This document shows positions 36,437 to 45,788 of a stretch of 57,408 bases of DNA, one piece after another. The translations under genes were made by a program, and so were the position numbers. Each line of letters starts with the position of its first letter. Within the stretch, counting starts at the first letter, position 1. The notes beneath the pieces are model-generated. The model did no database searches and was not told the origin of the DNA. It was given only the letters and a program-made list of their open reading frames with translations. This stretch comes from Cryobacterium sp. Y50 (GTDB taxonomy: Bacteria > Actinomycetota > Actinomycetes > Actinomycetales > Microbacteriaceae), in contig NZ_PJJM01000076.1 of the NCBI RefSeq assembly GCF_002929805.1, positions 1 to 57,408 on the forward strand, written 5' to 3'.

Positions 36437-38908
36437 TCACGAGCCGCGCTTTACGATCTGCTCGCTCCACCGCCCGTAGGTGGCGAGGTCGCGCAGGAGG
36501 CGGTCGGCGAAGGCGGGCTGAAGGCTGCGGGTGGTTCGCACCAGTTCGGCGGCTGTCGCGTACTCGGTCATGGCTCTGGCCGGCTTGTCCGTGCGCAGCC
36601 AGCGGTCGGCGGCCGTCAGGTTCTTGACCAAGTCCTTGGCGATCTTCTGCGGTACGCAGCCCTCGGATGCAGCGGTGATGGTGCGGCCGGACCAAGCACC
36701 GGCTTCGCGGACCGCGGCTATAAGGTCACTGTGGGGTGTTCGGGCATCCGTTCGGAAGACGCCTTCTGTCAGCGCGCCGGCCTGGGGTGCCGACAGCTGG
36801 TTATAGGCGAACAGCGCTGCGCCGTCACTGCCTGCGTCACGCACGGCCTGCACCTGGGCGAGCAGCACATCGGGGGTCGAGCCGCGGAAGGGGCCGTAGG
36901 TGGCGGTGTAGAGCAGGTTATCGGTGCCGACGATTCCGCGCATGAGTGCCGTCTCCTCGGCCACTGATTCTGCGGTGGTGCCGAAGGACATTCCGGTCAA
37001 CACGTCAACATAGCCCGCCTTTACCCAGTCGGCCCAGTTCTGGAACTTCTTGGCCAAGCCGTCGGCCGGGTTGGGGAAGACTGCGGCGGAGATCTCAGCG
37101 TCTGGTGCCACCCGCCGCTGAAGGTCGCGTACCTCGGCAACGAACGAGGTCACTTGGGCTTCGCGCCAGGCGTCCCAGGCCTTCCACAGGGCGTCGGCGG
37201 GGGTCAGGGCGTAGGGATCGATGCCGTGTTCGGCCGCGAAGGCCTTCCTGGCATGGTCGCTGTAGGAGAATGATGCGGTTTCCCAGGGCTCGGAGACGGG
37301 GTAGCGAATGTAGTCCAGGTGCAGGCCGTCGACGTCGTAGTCGGTGAGGATCTCCTCGAACAGGGTCTTCACATACTGGCGCGGCTCCGGCATCGATGGA
37401 TCGACGAAGTAGTAGCCGGCCTCCTGGGACGACGGCTGTGGGCCGACCTTGCCCACGTCCTCCCGCTCTACCGCAGCCCACTCTGGGTGGGCGGTCAGCA
37501 CCGGGCCGGGGCCGTCACTCGCCGAATCGACGCCAACGAAGAACGTGTGCACCCACGGGTGCAGTTCGATCCCGCGGCGGTGCGACTCCTCCACCCACAC
37601 CTTGAGCGGGTCGAAGCCCACCATCTCAGGTCGCTGCGGCGCGATACCGTATTCGGCGGCGACAGCACTCGGGTAGATCGTGAAGCCTTGCCATACGGTT
37701 TCTAGGAAGACCATGTTGAAGCCGGAGGTGTCGATGGCGTCCAGGGTGGCGCTGATCTGTTCGGGGGTGGTCTCGGTGGGCCGCACCCACAGGCCGCGAC
37801 CCTCCACGGGCAAAGACTCGGCCGTGCGGTAGAGCGCGAGGTTGGCGCTTTCCTTGGCCGCGACGGCCCAGACCATCGCGCCATCCTGATCTCCGGCGGC
37901 GATGGCAGCCGAGGCCTTGGCAAGCTGAGTTTCAGCCTCGGTGGCCGCCGAGCTGGCGCCTGGGAGATCTGCGATGAGGCAGCTATCGGTGGCACCGGTG
38001 ATGGCGCGGTCGGCCTCGGCGAACGCCTGCTCGGCACCGTAGAGGTAGGTGTCGGCATCGATGGTGAGGGTGACAATCCCGCCGGAGATGCTCACACGGG
38101 CGCCGAGCACAGCGTTGCTGGAGAGCCAGGCGCCGCGGCCGCCATGCCCGGAGAGTACGATGCCGTCGGCCGTGATTGCTCGGTTGCCACCGCCCCGGGC
38201 GATCACGCGGTCACCCGAGACGCTCACCTCGAAGCCGAAGTCGTTCGTGCCGGTGGTGGTCTGGCCAAAGGCCGGGGTGTAAAGGATGAGCTGCTCAGTG
38301 CCGCGGCAGCCGGGATAGCAATTGCCAGTGCCGGGATCCACGGCCGCCGGGTTCGTCGCTGCGGTGGGATCGGTGGCGTCGAGGGGGCTCGTGACCGTGC
38401 GGAGTGTCAGGTCTGCGATCGTGACGAGGTCGCCGACGCGCACGTGGTCGCGCAGGAACAGTCGCACGTCCGGGGTTCCACCTGGGGAGGCGGACAGCAC
38501 CACACCATTGGTCGGAATCTTGTTGTTCCCCGGGTTTGAGCAGGACGTGAAGGCCGTGCAGACATCCAGGACCAGGTAGGAGCCTGCGGTCTCGGTCTTC
38601 TGGAGCACGGCTTCGCCGCCGAAGGAGTTGGTCTTGGTCTGGGCGCCGAAGTCGGGCGTGTAGAGCGCGAACAGGCCGCTGGTGCGGCTGGATGGGTCGA
38701 TGGCACCGATCGATTGCACGCTTCCGTCGGCGGCGGTCGCCCGTGGGCCGGTTGGCGGCGCAGCGGAGGCATCCGCTGGCGCTGCGACTAGCGGCACCAG
38801 CAGCGCCATGGCGAGGGCCATGGCCAGGGTGGCCGATCGAGCGCCAAGCCAGGCGAATCGGCGGCTGCCGATCGCCTGGTGGGCGAGACTGATAGGTCGT
38901 GTGCGCAT
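36437..38908 (-). CDS. Secreted GHL10-type (DUF187) family 10-like glycosyl hydrolase
   Basis: An 823-residue exported protein. The signal peptide is MRTRPISL to ADASA (about residue 45). The N-terminal part (50-365) has two repeats of a beta module marked by ALYTPDFGAQT and ILYTPAFGQTT. The catalytic-type barrel (about 365-690) starts VEGRGLWVRPTETTPEQI and has GIELHPWVHTFF, VDGLHLDYIRYP and GMSFGTT. A C-terminal helical region follows. GHL10 proteins are thought to cut cell-wall or exopolysaccharide glycans, but few are characterised. GGAG precedes the ATG at 38908 by six bases. It is the last gene of the NanE/NanK operon and probably releases its substrate outside the cell. Confidence 0.85.
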   Translation of the reverse strand: MRTRPISLAHQAIGSRRFAWLGARSATLAMALAMALLVPLVAAPADASAAPPTGPRATAADGSVQSIGAIDPSSRTSGLFALYTPDFGAQTKTNSFGGEAVLQKTETAGSYLVLDVCTAFTSCSNPGNNKIPTNGVVLSASPGGTPDVRLFLRDHVRVGDLVTIADLTLRTVTSPLDATDPTAATNPAAVDPGTGNCYPGCRGTEQLILYTPAFGQTTTGTNDFGFEVSVSGDRVIARGGGNRAITADGIVLSGHGGRGAWLSSNAVLGARVSISGGIVTLTIDADTYLYGAEQAFAEADRAITGATDSCLIADLPGASSAATEAETQLAKASAAIAAGDQDGAMVWAVAAKESANLALYRTAESLPVEGRGLWVRPTETTPEQISATLDAIDTSGFNMVFLETVWQGFTIYPSAVAAEYGIAPQRPEMVGFDPLKVWVEESHRRGIELHPWVHTFFVGVDSASDGPGPVLTAHPEWAAVEREDVGKVGPQPSSQEAGYYFVDPSMPEPRQYVKTLFEEILTDYDVDGLHLDYIRYPVSEPWETASFSYSDHARKAFAAEHGIDPYALTPADALWKAWDAWREAQVTSFVAEVRDLQRRVAPDAEISAAVFPNPADGLAKKFQNWADWVKAGYVDVLTGMSFGTTAESVAEETALMRGIVGTDNLLYTATYGPFRGSTPDVLLAQVQAVRDAGSDGAALFAYNQLSAPQAGALTEGVFRTDARTPHSDLIAAVREAGAWSGRTITAASEGCVPQKIAKDLVKNLTAADRWLRTDKPARAMTEYATAAELVRTTRSLQPAFADRLLRDLATYGRWSEQIVKRGS

Positions 38909-38977
38909 TCTGGACTCCAATGTCTTGCAGTAGCGGATTTTCGGCGCCAGGTATTTCGGGCCGGGTCGTCGGGCGGT

Positions 38978-41830
38978 TCACGTCCGGGGCGAGGGGCCTC
39001 CCGTCCTGAGGATTAGCGTCTGGACGGAGAAAGGGCCGAGTTCGACAGCGAGCGTTCCGTCGGCCGCGACGGGGAATGCCGCGAGCACGGTCTCGTCGAT
39101 TCGCGCGCGTTCCACTGTGCCCACACCGGTCGGTAGAGTGACGGTGGCCGTGCGGGCCAACGGCGTCGGGTTGCCGATTCGCAGCACGGTGCCGTGCCCG
39201 GCCGTGGTTTCGTCGAGGGGCTTCCATGTCGAGACCAGGGCATTCGTCACCCGAGGGGTGTTCCCGGCAGCCGACCGGGCCGCGGGTGGGGTGGCAGCTG
39301 GTCGAAGTGCGTAGGCCAGTAGTGGTACCCGGTGCCGGGCGGCGGCCATAGGGAGGGTGATCGATCCGCTCTCGGCGCCGTGCCCGAATATGACGGCGAG
39401 GTGGGCAGTGAGCACTCCGTGGCACTGCGCTTCCGGCACCGGGAGCATCGGGCCGGCGCCGGTGGTGCGGGTGCGCAGGTCGAACCGGGACATCCACCCC
39501 ACGGCGCGCAGCAGCGTGACGGCGAGCACGTTCGAACCGTCGGTGGAACTGGCCTGAAGCTCCGGCAGGCCACGGGTGAGCACCGCGACCGCGACGCCTC
39601 CCGTCCCCGCGCTCGCCCATGAGTGCACGGGCGCGACGCCGTGTTCGGCCTCCAGCCCGCGCTCGGTGGGCAGCGCGCCGAGGTCGGGCCCGATCGGCCG
39701 GGTGATCGCGGACCAGTGCTGGTCGGCGGTCCACAGGGTGGCCGCCGGGTCGAGTGGAACCTCGAACCTGAGCCGATGGTCGTCGACCCGGTTGTCAACC
39801 GCGACAGTCCAGTCGAGCCGGTCGGTGGCGGCCCAATGTTCGATCGCGACGGTGAGCGGCACCGGAATGCAGCGAGAGCTGCGGGATTCCCGGTCTTCGG
39901 CCAGAGCCTCAGGTAGAAGCATCGAAGCCTTGATTAGGATGCGGGTGCGCACCTCGGTCTGGGTAACCGTCACTGACGTGGTGGTCGGGTGCACGACCAA
40001 GTCGACGGCGGGAGGGTCGTAGTTGTAGCTGTCGCCGCGGTCGCCGTTGGACACCAGCAGGCCGACCTTGTCATGACGCACACCGGTTGCCCGGTCGTGA
40101 ACGCTCAGGGATGCGTCGGCGTTGGCCGAGATCAGAAAGCGGCCGGATTCGATCGCCGCGGGCTGGGACGCCCCGGGTTGGGATACCGGGGTCTGGGTTG
40201 CCGGGGCCTGGGATGCTGCGGCATTGCTCGTCGGCAGCTGGGCAGTGGCGGCCGCGTCGCCGAGTTCTGCGGTGTAGGCGCGCCAGCCGAAGGCCGGTAC
40301 GTCGGCGGCCCGGAACGCGACCCGGTGGATGGCGCACTCCCGGGAGTCCGGCATCAGGTCGAGGTCGGCCTCGAAGACCGTTTCGATTCGGGTGGACTCG
40401 ACCTCGAATGATATCGGGGCGCCATCGGTGGTGCGCAGCGCGGTAATGCCGCGGGCGGCATCCGTTGCCAGCTCCACCACCACGGCGCCGCTCGTGTCGT
40501 CTCCCTGTCCGCTGAGCACGACGAGGTCGATCCGGTCGACCGGTGGAGTGCCGTAGCGGCGGGTGTCGAGGCCCTCGGCGAGAAGGAACCTCTGCACGAG
40601 CAACTCGCCGGTCTCCTTCGCCCGTTCGGCGCGAACCGTGGTGGCGCGGTGCACCTCGTCGATGCTGCAGCCGCAGATGGAGTCGTGCGGTGCGTTTTTG
40701 ATCACGAGGTCCCAGGCGTGGTCGAGCAGGCCGGCCAGAGAGCGAGGCTGCGAGCCGGCCGAGGTGAAGCCATTGGCCGAGGCTGACCCACCGGCGAGCT
40801 GGGCGCGCTGAGGCCGGGCACGCTGGAGCTCAGCCAGCTGGAGCCGGGCGAGTTGCGGCTCCACAAAGCGCTCGAGCAGGGTCTGAACCCTCTCGTTGGC
40901 GAGCTTCACGTAGGTGCGTGCCGACAGGGTGCCCGGCAGCAGGAAGGTGAGGCGATTCCCGAGGGTGCGAAGTTCGCCATTGACGACGGCCAGCGGAGCG
41001 GCATCCGTACCGGGTGTACCGCGCCTCGCCAGCTCGAAGAAGGCTTCCAGGGTTGTCTCGACCAGGGCCACTCCGGAGCCAGCGGTCGCTCCCGTTCGCC
41101 TGGAGGGGGGGCGGGGGACCACGTGGTCGCCGCCGTTCAGCAGCAGCCACGGGCCCTCCGGCAGCCGGGTCCGTTCGGCGTCGACGTAGTCGCGGAGGAG
41201 ACCGCCGCTGGTGTCGGCGGCCCAGAGCACCTCGGTCTGGTGGTACGACTGGTTGACCGTGAACACCTCGCTGCCGTCGGGGGAGCGCCAGCGGAAGCGG
41301 CCGAGCTCGGGCGGGGCCCCGCGCCAGACCAGAGCGGTGTCCATGCCAAAACCGGCGAGCAGTCGCGGCAGGTCGGCCGGATGCCCGAACGCGTCGGGCG
41401 AATAGCCCACGGTGGAGAGCCGGCCGATCCGGTTGCCCCAGCGGCGGGCGCGGAACAGGTTGCGCACCAGGTTTTCAGCCGATACCAGCTGGTTGTCGGC
41501 GAGCACGTGCCACGGACCCACGGTGAGCCGGCCGGCGACGATCAGGTCCGACAAGCGCGGCTCAAGGTCGGGCCGTATCTCGAGCACATCGGCCAGCACG
41601 ACGGTCTGGCCGTCGAGGTGGAAGGATGCGTACGTATCGTCGTCGAGCGCGTCGCAGACCCGCTCCACCAGCTCGACCAGGCGACCGCGGTAGCCATCGA
41701 AGCCGCGGTACCACTCGCGGTCCCAGTGCACGTGGGAGATGACGTGGCAGAGGTCCCTGCCGGTGGTCGTGGATGATGCGGACGTGCCCGCTGGGGGGAC
41801 GGATGCCCTCGACGCGCCGGATTCAGTCAA
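38978..41830 (-). CDS. GH38 alpha-mannosidase-like enzyme
   Basis: A GH38 enzyme of about 950 residues, cytoplasmic. Zinc-site motif HVHWDREW (residues 33-40), nucleophile Asp146 in YSPDAFGHP, and HDSICGCSIDEVH match bacterial GH38, including mannosylglycerate hydrolase-like members. Two low-complexity inserts rich in Gln/Ala/Pro are unusual (around 40150-40240 and 40780-40860). The start is uncertain: TTG 41830 has AGGG upstream and overlaps the NanE stop; TTG 41875 would overlap more. In this operon the product sugar would be expected to enter through NanK and NanE, which raises the possibility of an N-acetylmannosamine-releasing specificity (inference). Confidence 0.85.
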   Translation of the reverse strand: MTESGASRASVPPAGTSASSTTTGRDLCHVISHVHWDREWYRGFDGYRGRLVELVERVCDALDDDTYASFHLDGQTVVLADVLEIRPDLEPRLSDLIVAGRLTVGPWHVLADNQLVSAENLVRNLFRARRWGNRIGRLSTVGYSPDAFGHPADLPRLLAGFGMDTALVWRGAPPELGRFRWRSPDGSEVFTVNQSYHQTEVLWAADTSGGLLRDYVDAERTRLPEGPWLLLNGGDHVVPRPPSRRTGATAGSGVALVETTLEAFFELARRGTPGTDAAPLAVVNGELRTLGNRLTFLLPGTLSARTYVKLANERVQTLLERFVEPQLARLQLAELQRARPQRAQLAGGSASANGFTSAGSQPRSLAGLLDHAWDLVIKNAPHDSICGCSIDEVHRATTVRAERAKETGELLVQRFLLAEGLDTRRYGTPPVDRIDLVVLSGQGDDTSGAVVVELATDAARGITALRTTDGAPISFEVESTRIETVFEADLDLMPDSRECAIHRVAFRAADVPAFGWRAYTAELGDAAATAQLPTSNAAASQAPATQTPVSQPGASQPAAIESGRFLISANADASLSVHDRATGVRHDKVGLLVSNGDRGDSYNYDPPAVDLVVHPTTTSVTVTQTEVRTRILIKASMLLPEALAEDRESRSSRCIPVPLTVAIEHWAATDRLDWTVAVDNRVDDHRLRFEVPLDPAATLWTADQHWSAITRPIGPDLGALPTERGLEAEHGVAPVHSWASAGTGGVAVAVLTRGLPELQASSTDGSNVLAVTLLRAVGWMSRFDLRTRTTGAGPMLPVPEAQCHGVLTAHLAVIFGHGAESGSITLPMAAARHRVPLLAYALRPAATPPAARSAAGNTPRVTNALVSTWKPLDETTAGHGTVLRIGNPTPLARTATVTLPTGVGTVERARIDETVLAAFPVAADGTLAVELGPFSVQTLILRTGGPSPRT

Positions 41831-42563
41831 GGCGGTGGCCCTGCTTCGTGCGTAGGTCGGCGGTCTGGAGCACAAAGCCCGCAGTGATCACCTGCGGGCG
41901 GGTGATCGCCGAGCCGATCACCACGGCTGAGGCACCGCGCTCCAGAGCGTCGCGCGCCTCGGCGGGGGTGGAGATGCGTCCTTCGGCCAGCACCGGGATG
42001 TCGAGTGCGGCCACTAACTCGGCCACGAGGTCGAGGTCGGGTCCCGGACCCTGGCGGCTGTAGGGGGTGTAGCCGGAGAGCGTCGTCGATACCAGGTCCG
42101 CTCCGGCGACCTCGGCGGAGCGTCCCTCGTCGACCGTCGACACGTCGGCCAGCACGACTGTCGGTCCGTTGGCCTTCAACCGGCTGATGGTCTCGGCCAG
42201 GGTCAGGCCGTCGGGCCGGGGCCTCGCGGTGCCGTCGAGCGCCACGACGTCGGCGCCGCACTCGAGGACCTCCTGGGCTGCGGCGAGAGTGGGGGTGATG
42301 TAGACATCCGTTTCGCCAATCTTCCACAGACCGATGATGGGCAAGGTCGTGGCTGCCCGCACGGCACGGATGTCGCCCGGCCCCTCGATTCGGAGCCCGC
42401 TGGCTCCGCCCGCGATCGCGCTTAGCGCCATCGCGATCATGTGGTCCGGGCCGTAGAGCGGATCGCCCGGCCGGGCCTGGCAGGAGACTATGAGCTGTCC
42501 GCGCAGGCGATCGATCAACTCCGGCGAGGTGGCACTGTTGGGCTGGGGGGTGTGGTCAGACAT
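41823..42563 (-). CDS. nanE: N-acylglucosamine-6-phosphate 2-epimerase
   Basis: NanE interconverts N-acetylmannosamine-6-phosphate and N-acetylglucosamine-6-phosphate in the cytoplasm. The 246-residue barrel has the family blocks QLIVSCQARPGDPLYGP, GGASGLRIEGPGDIRAV, the catalytic Lys in PIIGLWKIGE, YITPTLAAAQEVLECGADVV and ALDGTARPRPDG, and VLAEGRISTPAEA. Its start overlaps the FAD enzyme's stop by 8 bases, and its stop overlaps the GH38 start. No sialic acid lyase gene is near, so the feed is probably ManNAc itself. Confidence 0.95.
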   Translation of the reverse strand: MSDHTPQPNSATSPELIDRLRGQLIVSCQARPGDPLYGPDHMIAMALSAIAGGASGLRIEGPGDIRAVRAATTLPIIGLWKIGETDVYITPTLAAAQEVLECGADVVALDGTARPRPDGLTLAETISRLKANGPTVVLADVSTVDEGRSAEVAGADLVSTTLSGYTPYSRQGPGPDLDLVAELVAALDIPVLAEGRISTPAEARDALERGASAVVIGSAITRPQVITAGFVLQTADLRTKQGHRLD

Positions 42564-44262
42564 GCTGGATCTCCGTCTGGGTTAGGGCTGGTTCGGAAGG
42601 GAAGGCCTTAGTGCCGCGCCAGCTGATCGGTGCGCCGTTCAGCTGGAGTTCAGCCTGAACCCGCCCGACCAGTGCCGGGTCACGGATGATGTGGCATGGG
42701 CTTTGCTGCAGCCGCGCGCTCATGGCGGCAAGGGTTCCGGCGGCTTCGCCGATCGCCCACTCGGCCGGGTGCACCCGGTAGGCGGCGGCGGCGATCTGGG
42801 TGGCGGCCAAATTCTTGGCGCCCATCACGAGGTTCTCCGGGGCGATGCCCGCGTCGGGCACGAGCGCACGTGCGGGCAGCTGGAACGGTGCCGTTTCGCG
42901 GTAGACGCTTCGGGGATACCCGACCCGCGGATGCAGATCGGCGTGATACCAGGCAATGCCGAGCGAGTCGGCGATCTCGGGTGCTGGGTGTGAGGGCGCT
43001 GCCGGCAAGAGGTCGGCGACCGTGATCGGCTTAGCGTTGGCCAGGCGACGGGACTCCCGACCATAGGGCGCAGTTGCGAGCCCATCGGGTGTACCGCTGA
43101 GTTCAGGGGCGAGCCGCAGCTCCGGGTAGCCGCGGCCGGTGCCGAACGGGCCCGCGCCGTCGCCCGGATCGCGGGGGACCTCGGTGCGCAGCCAGTACAC
43201 GAAGGCGAGGGTGAGCGCGCGTGCGGCCGGGCCGGCGTGTGCAGGGTCGCCGATCAGGCCGGAGTCCCGATAGTCGTTGCCGGCCCAGTTAATGACGGCG
43301 GCCTCGGTTGCCCCCGCGACTGCTCCCGAACCTGTAGTGCGGATGCGTCGGTAGGCCCAGAACGACGGTAGTCCGGTGGGGCCGATACTGAAGAAGCGAT
43401 AGTGCGCGACGGTATCGGCATCCGCGTCGTTGTCTGTGCCGGGCAGGTCGAGCGAGAACGGCTGCGCGTCGCGCAGTACGGCGTAGCCTGGCGGGGCAGC
43501 CCCGACCGGCTGAGGGTGGGTCTCCCGGACGAGGATCGCGGCCCAAGTGCAGGACTGTTCGGCCAGCGGGTCGGCGGCTCCCCGCACGGCATCCGGTTCG
43601 CCGAAGGCGTCGCTGCCTTCCGAACCGATCACCCAGCGGGTGCCGGTCAGTGGCAGGAGATCGCCGAGTTCGGTCGCGTCGACGAACACGTCCGCGCGAA
43701 CGATCAGGTACGGACCTGTCTCGGGTCGAAGTCGAACCGCGGCGATCGGGGCTCTGGGGTGGGCGGCGGCGCCGGCTGCGTCCACGGCGGCTACCGGCCG
43801 GGCGTTCCGCACGATGCGGATCCGGCCAGCCTCGATGTGCGGGCGGAGCATGGCTTCGAGCACGTCGAGGCCGACCAGCGGTTCGAAGCAGAGGCGGCTA
43901 ACCCAGCCCTCGCCCGGATTGGTGGCACCGCCGCTCCTCGCGCGCACCAATTCGCGGAACCGGCGATAGCGGGCCGTCACCCCCGCCGATTCGACCAGCG
44001 GATGCTCGTCGAGCGGCGCGGTCAATTGGGCAGTGACCTGGCCGCCGATCATCGGTTCCTGCGCAGTGAGGATCACGGTTGCCCCGGCGTCGGCCGCCGC
44101 CAGCGCCGCAGCGATGCCGCCGAGGCCCCCGCCGATCACGGCCACGTCACTTGCCAGATCGGAATTGCTCGCCGGCTCAGGTGCCGGTGCCGGGTCGAGG
44201 TCAGGGACGAGGTCGAGGTCAGAGGCGACATCGGGACTTCCCGCGGCTTCTCGTGTTGACAT
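42556..44262 (-). CDS. FAD-dependent oxidoreductase (FAD_oxidored type)
   Basis: A 568-residue flavoprotein. The dinucleotide loop VAVIGGGLGGIAAALAAADA is followed by PMIGGQVTAQL, the conserved VFVDATELGDLLPLTGT block and a C-terminal FAD-closing GAKNLAATQIAAAAYRVHP. A 35-residue Asp/Pro/Ala-rich leader (DLDLVPDLDPAPAPEPASN) precedes the fold and is probably disordered. Such proteins are common in carbohydrate gene clusters, but their reactions are largely unassigned; oxidation of a sugar ring carbon to help cleavage is one possibility. One-base overlap (TGATG) with the DUF4127 gene. Confidence 0.85.
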   Translation of the reverse strand: MSTREAAGSPDVASDLDLVPDLDPAPAPEPASNSDLASDVAVIGGGLGGIAAALAAADAGATVILTAQEPMIGGQVTAQLTAPLDEHPLVESAGVTARYRRFRELVRARSGGATNPGEGWVSRLCFEPLVGLDVLEAMLRPHIEAGRIRIVRNARPVAAVDAAGAAAHPRAPIAAVRLRPETGPYLIVRADVFVDATELGDLLPLTGTRWVIGSEGSDAFGEPDAVRGAADPLAEQSCTWAAILVRETHPQPVGAAPPGYAVLRDAQPFSLDLPGTDNDADADTVAHYRFFSIGPTGLPSFWAYRRIRTTGSGAVAGATEAAVINWAGNDYRDSGLIGDPAHAGPAARALTLAFVYWLRTEVPRDPGDGAGPFGTGRGYPELRLAPELSGTPDGLATAPYGRESRRLANAKPITVADLLPAAPSHPAPEIADSLGIAWYHADLHPRVGYPRSVYRETAPFQLPARALVPDAGIAPENLVMGAKNLAATQIAAAAYRVHPAEWAIGEAAGTLAAMSARLQQSPCHIIRDPALVGRVQAELQLNGAPISWRGTKAFPSEPALTQTEIQHV

Positions 44263-45788
44263 CAGTCGACCACCGTCAGGCGCAGGTCGATCTCGAAGGT
44301 GCGATGCCAGGGCAGCGTGAGGCTGGAGGGCTCGATCCGCACCCGGTCTAGCCCCGGGCGGGCGGTGAGCACTGCGGCAAGCCGGGTCTCGGCGTTCCGC
44401 AGAACGAGGCTGCCGGTGTCGGGCTCGGCAACGTGGTCATGCCGGGTTCGGGGTGAGCCGAGCTCAGTGCGGACCCGGTCCCGTTCGATCGACATCCAGC
44501 CGTAGTCCTCGACCACACGGCGGGCGACGGCGATCTGCAGCGCACCGGCGTCGAGCGTGCCGGACTCTCGGCCAGCCCACCCGGCCACAAGCTGGGCCGC
44601 GACGGTCCCCACCGTGTTGCCCGCAGTGTTCCAGGCCGCGAAGCCGCTGAGCCCCCGCCAGGCATCGGCCGCGTCGAGCGCGGCCACGAGAGCCGGGTCG
44701 GCACCGTTGGGCCGGGCCACGTCGGCTAGGCCGACGAGAGCGGTGCTCGTGACGGCGCGGGTGACGAGCGCGGCCGTCAGCTCCGCCTGGCGCGGGTCAG
44801 TGGGGGCGTCGGGTGCCATGGCCCAGTCGGCGGCCGGGCTGCGGGGAAACTCCGGCGGGTGCACGACCAGTATCGCGTCGCAGCGTGCGGCGGAGGTCCC
44901 AAAAAGTTCTGCACCATTGCTCCCGTCGAGGAACACCGCGCGCCCGCCGGCCGCCTCGACCTGCCGTCGGATGGTCTCCCTCACCGGCGAGGATTCGTAG
45001 GGGGCGACCCGGTTCAGCGACTCCGGGTCGGAGCACGAGATGCCGATCGTCGGCGCACGCACGCCGCGCACCGCGAGACAGGCGCGGGCCACGAGCACCG
45101 CGCCGATTTCGTCCGCGCCGGGCTGCACGAATACCTTGTCGCCGAGTTGGCACCGGTTGACCCAGTCATCGAGGGCATGCTGATCAGCCGCCGAGAGCGA
45201 CTGCTCGGCGGCGTCGTCGATCCCGACGACGAGCCGGTCGATGTCGCCGTGCGCCGCGAATTCGATCGCCGTGAGGGCAAGGGTGTGCTGGCGCAGCCGG
45301 CGCCCGATCCAGTCGGCCCTGACGGTCGCGGGAACCGCGGCCCGGGCTTCGGCCACCCCGGTGCCGGTTGCGAGCGCCGCCGACAACCGATGCAGCGCCG
45401 GCCCGTGCGGATCCCAGTACTCCGGCTCCTCCATTGCGTCTGCGGAGTCCGGGGTGCGGGGCACCAGCGTCGAGGCGAAGACTGGGCAACCCGGTTGCCG
45501 CAAGACGCTCCAGCGCTCCGCGACCTCGGCGGCGCTCTCGCGTCCGATCCGAGACGGGATCAGCCCGCCGAAACCGAGGCCTTCGAGCGAGACGACCGCG
45601 AAGGACGCCTCCTGCCGGGAGGCGATGAGCCAGTCGGTGAGGCCTGCCGTGTCACCGTGGTGACGGATACGGGGCAGCAGCGCGGTCGGCGGCAGGGCGC
45701 AATCGATTCCAGCGATGCGGGCGATGTCGGAGGGAAGGCTCGTGCAGACTGGACGTTCGTCCAGCGGCACTAGCACGATCCCGGTCAC
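44262..45788 (-). CDS. DUF4127 family protein
   Basis: A 508-residue protein that opens with the family signature IVLVPLDERPVCTSLPSDIA and has GLGFGGLIPSRIG, LVVGIDDAAEQ, YESSPVRETIRRQVEAAG and NTAGNTVGTVAAQLVAGW. DUF4127 proteins are cytoplasmic and often encoded beside sugar importers and FAD enzymes. No reaction is established to my knowledge. Conserved Asp/Glu/Cys at the N-terminus suggest an enzyme. ATGA overlap with the upstream kinase gene points to tight coupling. Confidence 0.85.
   Translation of the reverse strand: MTGIVLVPLDERPVCTSLPSDIARIAGIDCALPPTALLPRIRHHGDTAGLTDWLIASRQEASFAVVSLEGLGFGGLIPSRIGRESAAEVAERWSVLRQPGCPVFASTLVPRTPDSADAMEEPEYWDPHGPALHRLSAALATGTGVAEARAAVPATVRADWIGRRLRQHTLALTAIEFAAHGDIDRLVVGIDDAAEQSLSAADQHALDDWVNRCQLGDKVFVQPGADEIGAVLVARACLAVRGVRAPTIGISCSDPESLNRVAPYESSPVRETIRRQVEAAGGRAVFLDGSNGAELFGTSAARCDAILVVHPPEFPRSPAADWAMAPDAPTDPRQAELTAALVTRAVTSTALVGLADVARPNGADPALVAALDAADAWRGLSGFAAWNTAGNTVGTVAAQLVAGWAGRESGTLDAGALQIAVARRVVEDYGWMSIERDRVRTELGSPRTRHDHVAEPDTGSLVLRNAETRLAAVLTARPGLDRVRIEPSSLTLPWHRTFEIDLRLTVVD

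Noticed and set aside
38295..39734. A 479-codon minus-strand frame between the GHL10 and GH38 genes
   Set aside because: It overlaps both in another frame and has the Arg/His/Pro composition of shadow translation.
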